From an uncultured Oscillibacter sp. (GTDB taxonomy: Bacteria > Bacillota_A > Clostridia > Oscillospirales > Oscillospiraceae): a DNA stretch of 8,790 nt. The position numbers were made by a program, and so were the translations under genes. Shown in pieces: positions 6,645 through 8,790 of the stretch; position 1 is the first letter of the stretch, and each line of letters begins with the position of its first letter. Under the pieces are notes generated by a model. It was not told the DNA's origin. It made no database searches and saw only the letters and a list, made by a program, of their open reading frames with translations. The DNA lies in the NCBI GenBank assembly GCA_948902155.1, contig CAQVQZ010000087.1:1-8790 (forward strand). The letters are read 5' to 3'.

Positions 6645-6670
6645 ATAGTCCGGCGGAAAAAGGCTATACT
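6640..6670 (+). promoter_or_regulatory. Probable promoter of the 48-residue gene
   Basis: TATACT (6665-6670) is a strong -10. No good -35 is present at 17 bases; the best is TCGAAA (6640-6645) at a 19-base spacer, within the dyad. A weak -35 with a nearby dyad may mean an activator is needed. The leader would be about 30 bases. Confidence 0.45.
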
Positions 6671-6706
6671 AACAGCAAAATCACACGCCGAAAGGAGGTG
6701 TGCGCG

Positions 6707-6853
6707 ATGGAACGCCGCCCGGAAAACAACGCGATGAAAAAGGCCAGGGAGTTATCCCAGCTTGCCGCCCCCAAGACGGACCCCCAGGGCAGCTGGACCG
6801 GCAGGCCCGCAGACCCCAGCGAGGTCCCGGTGCAGGATGTGGACGATCTGTAG
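6707..6853 (+). CDS. Small hypothetical protein, 48 residues
   Basis: An unrecognised small gene. The ATG at 6707 follows AAAGGAGGTG (6691-6700) with eight bases between GGAGG and the start, the strongest ribosome binding site in the window. It also has its own -10 and a terminator 13 bases after the stop. The protein begins MERRPENNAMKKARELSQLA, a basic amphipathic helix candidate. It then has a proline and glycine-rich middle (DPQGSWTGRP) and ends in an acidic tail (VPVQDVDDL). There is no membrane segment, signal peptide or cysteine. The DPQGSxTGxP...PVQDxDDL layout feels familiar from small conserved proteins of Clostridia, but I cannot name a family. An overlapping GTG-started frame from 6700 ignores the ribosome binding site and was rejected. 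Confidence 0.75.
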   Translation: MERRPENNAMKKARELSQLAAPKTDPQGSWTGRPADPSEVPVQDVDDL

Positions 6854-6865
6854 AAGGCTGCGGAT

Positions 6866-6887
6866 GGCCGAGCAGGCCTCGGTTTTT
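6866..6887 (+). terminator. Intrinsic terminator after the 48-residue gene
   Basis: CCGAG (6868-6872) pairs with CTCGG (6878-6882) around a 5-base loop, extendable by G-U pairs, and runs into TTTTTGTTT. It makes the small gene a single-gene transcript. Confidence 0.75.
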
Positions 6888-6892
6888 GTTTA

Positions 6893-6926
6893 TTTGTACA
6901 AAATATTTTATATCAAATTGTGCAAA
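6893..6926. promoter_or_regulatory. Two similar palindromes upstream of the HPr-like promoter
   Basis: TTTGTACAAA (6893-6902) is a perfect palindrome. ATTGTGCAAA (6917-6926) matches it at eight of ten bases, 24 bp further on. Both lie in an AT-rich stretch just upstream of the -35 at 6944. They could be paired regulator sites or simply part of an AT-rich upstream element. Confidence 0.35.
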
Positions 6927-6943
6927 TCTTATAAAAACCGGCG

Positions 6944-6973
6944 TTGACAGTTTCCATCCTTCTTTGCTAGAAT
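6944..6973 (+). promoter_or_regulatory. Promoter of the HPr-like gene
   Basis: A perfect TTGACA (6944-6949), an 18-base spacer and TAGAAT (6968-6973) preceded by TGC. With the AT-rich DNA upstream this should be one of the strongest promoters in the window. Transcription would begin near 6980, leaving a leader of about 155 bases. Confidence 0.75.
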
Positions 6974-6979
6974 GTGCCT

Positions 6980-7135
6980 AATCCTGAAGAGGATTGGTCC
7001 GTATTCATTTGGTTCGGAGCGCGCACCCGCCCCACCGTCAGGGGGTCTTGCACAGGGCCGGAAGCCCGTCGCCGCGCGTTTCCGAAGGTTCGGCAGGACG
7101 GGGTTGCCCGGTTCTGCCGCGACAAGGAGGAAACT
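6980..7135 (+). promoter_or_regulatory. Long structured leader of the HPr-like gene, candidate cis-acting RNA
   Basis: No convincing reading frame is seen. By hand-folding, a 6-bp hairpin sits at the presumed 5' end (6980-6985 with 6990-6995). A three-way arrangement follows. Its closing helix pairs TTCGGA and GCGCG (7013-7023) with CGCGC and TCCGAA (7073-7086, 3-base bulge). It encloses a hairpin at 7030-7044 (CCCC/GGGG) and one at 7055-7067 (GGGC/GCCC). A long hairpin, 9 bp plus 3 bp, spans 7091-7119. The ribosome binding site AAGGAGG follows at 7124-7130. GTTTCC (7078-7083), part of the closing helix, is exactly complementary to GGAAAC (7129-7134) at the ribosome binding site, so the two pairings exclude each other. 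No known riboswitch class was recognised. The folding is by eye. Confidence 0.5.
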
Positions 7136-7357
7136 ATGACAAGAGAAATCGATATAAAGAGTGTGGAGCAGGTCCGCCGGATTCACCGCCTGGCCTGCGA
7201 GGCTCCCTATGAGGTCTGGCTGAGCACCGAGACGGTGATGCTGGACGCCCGGTCCCTGCTGGGACTGTACGCCCTGGTGGGCCAGCGGGCGAAGGTGGTC
7301 ACCGAGGACGATTTGAATCCCAGAAGAGTCGACCGCATGGTGGAGAAAATGGCCTGA
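7136..7357 (+). CDS. HPr-like protein without the phosphocarrier histidine
   Basis: The 73-residue cytoplasmic protein resembles PTS HPr in its second half: VMLDARSLLGLYALVG (34-49) corresponds to the NLKSIMGVMSLG region of B. subtilis HPr. S40 falls on the regulatory Ser46 position. Counting back without gaps, His15 falls on S9; there is no GIHARP motif, so it should not carry phosphate for sugar uptake. Crh is the known precedent for an HPr relative lacking His15 and kept for regulation, but this protein is shorter and more divergent. Its C-terminal helix (LNPRRVDRMVEKMA) also fits HPr. The start has AAGGAGG ending five bases before the ATG. It is preceded by a strong promoter and a long structured leader and followed by no partner gene. 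Whether S40 is phosphorylated by HPrK is unknown. Confidence 0.75.
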   Translation: MTREIDIKSVEQVRRIHRLACEAPYEVWLSTETVMLDARSLLGLYALVGQRAKVVTEDDLNPRRVDRMVEKMA

Positions 7358-7536
7358 GATTTCCGGCGGGAGGGCCGGATGGAGAGCTTGACGGAAAATA
7401 TGATTTTGCGGCCAATGTCATTTGGTTCAGCGCACCCCCAAAAGGCCCCTTTTGAAAGGGGCTCCCGCCGAAGGCGGGTGGGGATTGTTGCAGGGACTCC
7501 TATCTATCGCAAGGCCAGCAATAATAAGGAGGACCC

Positions 7537-7622
7537 ATGAACTCCCTTCTATTGTCAGACGGGAGATAGAAATGAATCTCTACGAACGCTCTTCTATATG
7601 CAAGTCAGATGATAGAGGATAA
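7537..7622 (+). other. Two tiny tandem reading frames in the core of the repeat element
   Basis: A 10-residue frame, MNSLLLSDGR (7537-7569), follows AAGGAGG (7526-7532). Two bases after its stop a 16-residue frame, MNLYERSSICKSDDRG (7572-7622), begins, with GGGAG seven bases before its ATG. The same stretch holds two imperfect copies of TCTAT..GTCAGA..GATAGA (7548-7570 and 7593-7616), which alone could explain the frames. Translation is doubtful; they are recorded because ribosome binding sites are present. Confidence 0.3.
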
Positions 7623-7660
7623 CCCCTGCAACAATCCTCCGTCACGGCTCCGCCGTGCCA

Positions 7661-7688
7661 CCCCCTTTCAAAAGGGGGCTCTTTTTTT
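7661..7688 (+). terminator. Intrinsic terminator formed by the right end of the repeat element
   Basis: CCCCCTTT (7661-7668) pairs with AAAGGGGG (7671-7678), followed by CTCTTTTTTT (7679-7688). As no terminator is seen directly after the HPr-like gene, this may be where its transcript ends. The left end of the element, read on the minus strand, has a similar hairpin followed by CCTTTTGG, with a poorer T tract. Confidence 0.65.
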
Positions 7689-7762
7689 AAGCAAAACGCT
7701 GCCTCCGGCATTTGCAAAGGGAGACAGGCAAAGGAGCCCTCTATTTGCAGCATTGCCCACAA

Positions 7763-7813
7763 GCCCCGCCGCGCCGTCTCTTCCCCGGACGGCGCGGCGG
7801 GGCCGCCTGTTTT
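7763..7813 (+). terminator. 16-bp perfect GC hairpin upstream of mglB, possible terminator
   Basis: Bases 7763-7778 pair perfectly with 7788-7803 around a 9-base loop. A short run of four T residues follows only after six bases (7810-7813), so it is an imperfect terminator on the plus strand. It could block read-through into mglB or be a remnant of another repeat. Confidence 0.4.
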
Positions 7814-7878
7814 GGGACATCGCAGTTTTTTCATGAAACGTCCAAGAATTTTCTATCGTTTTTTCGCCCGGCTTCGTC

Positions 7879-7898
7879 TAAAATGAAAAACGTGTTTT
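7879..7898 (+). promoter_or_regulatory. Possible -10 and adjoining dyad upstream of mglB
   Basis: TAAAAT (7879-7884) is a plausible -10, but no good -35 lies 16-19 bases upstream. Just downstream, AAAAC-GT-GTTTT (7887-7898) is a dyad with 5-bp arms near the expected transcription start, a common place for LacI-family repressors of sugar genes. It does not match the catabolite repressor consensus well. The leader to the ATG would be about 58 bases. Confidence 0.3.
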
Positions 7899-7948
7899 GG
7901 GAATTATTCTCATCTCAAAGCGCGAAATTAAATTTGGAGGAACTATTG

Positions 7949-8790
7949 ATGAAAAAGACGTTTGCCTTGCTTCTTGCCGCGGTCATGATGCTGGCTCTGC
8001 TTACCGCCTGCGGCGGCGACAAGCCCGCCGACAACGCCGGCGACAGCCAGCCCGCTCAGACCGACACCACTACTCCCCCTGCGGACACCACCGTTCCCGA
8101 CGCCCCCGAGGGCGGCGGCACCATCGGCGTGTGCATCTATCAGTTCACCGACGCTTTCATGACCACCTACCGGAACGCGCTGGACGAGATCCTCAAGGCC
8201 AAGGGCTATGAGGTCACCTTCCAGGACGGCGCCAACGACCAGGCCAAGCAGAACGAGCAGATCAACACCTACATCACCCAGGGCGTTGACGCTCTGATCA
8301 TCAACCCCGTCATGACCTCCGCCGCCGACCAGATCATCGCCACCGTCAAGGCCGCCGGCATCCCCACCGTGCTCATCAACCGCGAGCCCACCAAGGAGCA
8401 GATGGCCGCTTATGACAAGCTGGTCTATGTCGGTGCGCTGGCCGCTCAGTCCGGCACCATGCAGGGCGAGCTGATTCTGGATACCCCCAATCAGGGCGAC
8501 ATCAATGGCGACGGCAAGATTTCCTACATCATGGTCCAGGGCGACCCCGAGAACATCGACGCCCAGCTGCGTACCGAGTACTCCGTCAAGGCCCTGAAGG
8601 ATGCTGGTAAGGAAGTCGAGCAGCTGAACCTCACCCGCGGCGACTGGATGCGTGAGCGCGGCCAGGAGATCGTGGCCAACGACCTGGCCCAGTTCGGTAC
8701 GGACATTGAGGTTGTCTTCTGCAACAACGACGATATGGCCATCGGCGCCCTCCAGTCCATCCAGGCCGCCGGCCGGAAGGTCAACGAGGA
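7949..8790 (+). CDS. mglB: MglB-type galactose/glucose-binding lipoprotein, N-terminal part (runs off the right edge)
   Basis: The first 280 residues are present. A basic start and hydrophobic segment (1-20) end in the lipobox LTAC with C21, so the protein is exported and lipid-anchored. A Thr/Pro/Asp-rich linker (about 22-57) follows, then the periplasmic-binding fold. It matches E. coli MglB: IGVCIYQFTDAFM (59-71), DQAKQNEQI (97-105), LINREPT (142-148), the calcium loop DINGDGKIS (184-192) with E254, and NNDDMAIGA (259-267). Sugar contacts D14, F16, N91, D154, R158, W183 and N211 correspond to D68, F70, N144, D204, R208, W233 and N260; E. coli His152 is replaced by N202. It would deliver galactose or glucose to an MglA/MglC ABC transporter, expected just to the right. 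GGAGG lies eight bases before the ATG. Confidence 0.92.
   Translation, partial: MKKTFALLLAAVMMLALLTACGGDKPADNAGDSQPAQTDTTTPPADTTVPDAPEGGGTIGVCIYQFTDAFMTTYRNALDEILKAKGYEVTFQDGANDQAKQNEQINTYITQGVDALIINPVMTSAADQIIATVKAAGIPTVLINREPTKEQMAAYDKLVYVGALAAQSGTMQGELILDTPNQGDINGDGKISYIMVQGDPENIDAQLRTEYSVKALKDAGKEVEQLNLTRGDWMRERGQEIVANDLAQFGTDIEVVFCNNDDMAIGALQSIQAAGRKVNE

Larger units (their letters stand above)
7441..7688. mobile_element. MITE-like element with hairpin-bearing inverted ends
   Basis: The ends mirror each other. Left end: hairpin 7445-7462 (8-bp stem), hairpin 7464-7478 (CCCGCC/GGCGGG), then GGATTGTTGCAGGG (7482-7495). Right end, inverted: CCCTGCAACAATCC (7624-7637, a perfect 14-bp inverted match), hairpin 7643-7657 (CACGGC/GCCGTG), hairpin 7661-7678 (8-bp stem). 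The outermost hairpins match at nearly every base; the second hairpins differ in sequence but keep their stems, a sign of paired change. About 130 bp of core encodes no transposase, so it would need help from elsewhere. It resembles hairpin repeats common in gut Clostridia. No target-site duplication was found; the exact ends are uncertain by several bases. Confidence 0.75.
7358..7948. other. Gene-free stretch between the HPr-like gene and mglB
   Basis: No convincing protein gene is seen here. From left to right it holds: about 80 bases with only a 5-bp GC hairpin (7363-7378, no T tract); the MITE-like element (7441-7688); a spacer; a 16-bp GC hairpin (7763-7803); and the AT-rich upstream region of mglB. 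Longer open frames across it run through the repeat and lack ribosome binding sites. Confidence 0.7.

Noticed and set aside
7051..7115. Resemblance of GCACAGGGC and GGGGTTGCCCGG to parts of the c-di-GMP-I riboswitch
   Set aside because: The conserved GGGACGCAAAGCC core and tetraloop/receptor are missing, so the match is probably chance.
6974..7135. In-frame upstream extension of the HPr-like gene from a GTG at 6974
   Set aside because: It would start at or before the transcription start, has no ribosome binding site and gives residues unlike HPr.
7005..7428. 11-bp direct repeat TCATTTGGTTC at 7005-7015 and 7418-7428 flanking the HPr-like gene
   Set aside because: Several 11-bp matches are expected by chance in a window this size; similarity beyond it needs several gaps.
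7422..7622. Plus-strand open frame of 66 codons
   Set aside because: It spans the left end of the mobile element and has no ribosome binding site; only its last 16 codons have one and are noted separately.
7580..7834. Minus-strand open frame of 84 codons
   Set aside because: No ribosome binding site before its ATG; it crosses the inverted end of the repeat and a GC hairpin, and the protein has no recognisable feature.
1..8790. CRISPR array, tRNA or rRNA gene, phage or toxin-antitoxin module
   Set aside because: Looked for on both strands by eye; no regularly spaced repeats, tRNA cloverleaf or such gene pair was seen.

Overview
The window looks like ordinary chromosome of a GC-rich, low-motility-of-content Firmicute, most likely a gut Clostridium-class bacterium of the Oscillospiraceae type. 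This is an inference from AGGAGG-type ribosome binding sites, a lysine riboswitch, the DapH acetyltransferase branch of lysine synthesis, GlpP, a YesN-type response regulator, a lipoprotein sugar-binding protein, and a hairpin-ended repeat of a kind common in such genomes. No species can be named from the sequence alone.

Left part (1-4680). A YesN-like response regulator runs off the left edge on the minus strand. Divergent from it is lysA (diaminopimelate decarboxylase) on the plus strand, with its own promoter and a short leader. It meets, head to head across one bidirectional terminator, the minus-strand operon dapA-dapB-dapH. That operon starts at a clear promoter at about 4650-4677, followed at once by a lysine riboswitch (4479-4636) and a rho-independent terminator (4410-4441). 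The three dap enzymes make tetrahydrodipicolinate and acetylate it; lysA makes lysine from meso-DAP. The acetyl-DAP aminotransferase and deacetylase are not in the window. The dapB-dapH gap carries a small hairpin with heptamer repeats.

Middle (4681-6660). A glpP-type glycerol-3-phosphate antiterminator gene faces away from the dap operon, with no glp target gene nearby. It converges on a two-gene minus-strand operon: an SGNH/GDSL hydrolase, then tag (3-methyladenine DNA glycosylase I), which starts at TTG three bases after the hydrolase stop.

Right part (6660-8790). There is a 48-residue small protein gene with a strong ribosome binding site and its own terminator. Next comes a strong promoter with a structured leader of about 155 nt before a 73-residue HPr-like protein that lacks the phosphocarrier histidine but keeps a serine at the regulatory position. 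After it lie a roughly 250-bp MITE-like element with hairpin-bearing inverted ends (7441-7688), a very stable GC hairpin, and the start of an MglB-type galactose/glucose-binding lipoprotein gene that runs off the right edge.

Most of the window is well-known housekeeping biology. The parts least explained by known families are the leader and HPr-like gene (6944-7357), the 48-residue gene (6707-6853), the mobile repeat with its tiny tandem reading frames, and the heptamer-repeat hairpin inside the dap operon.
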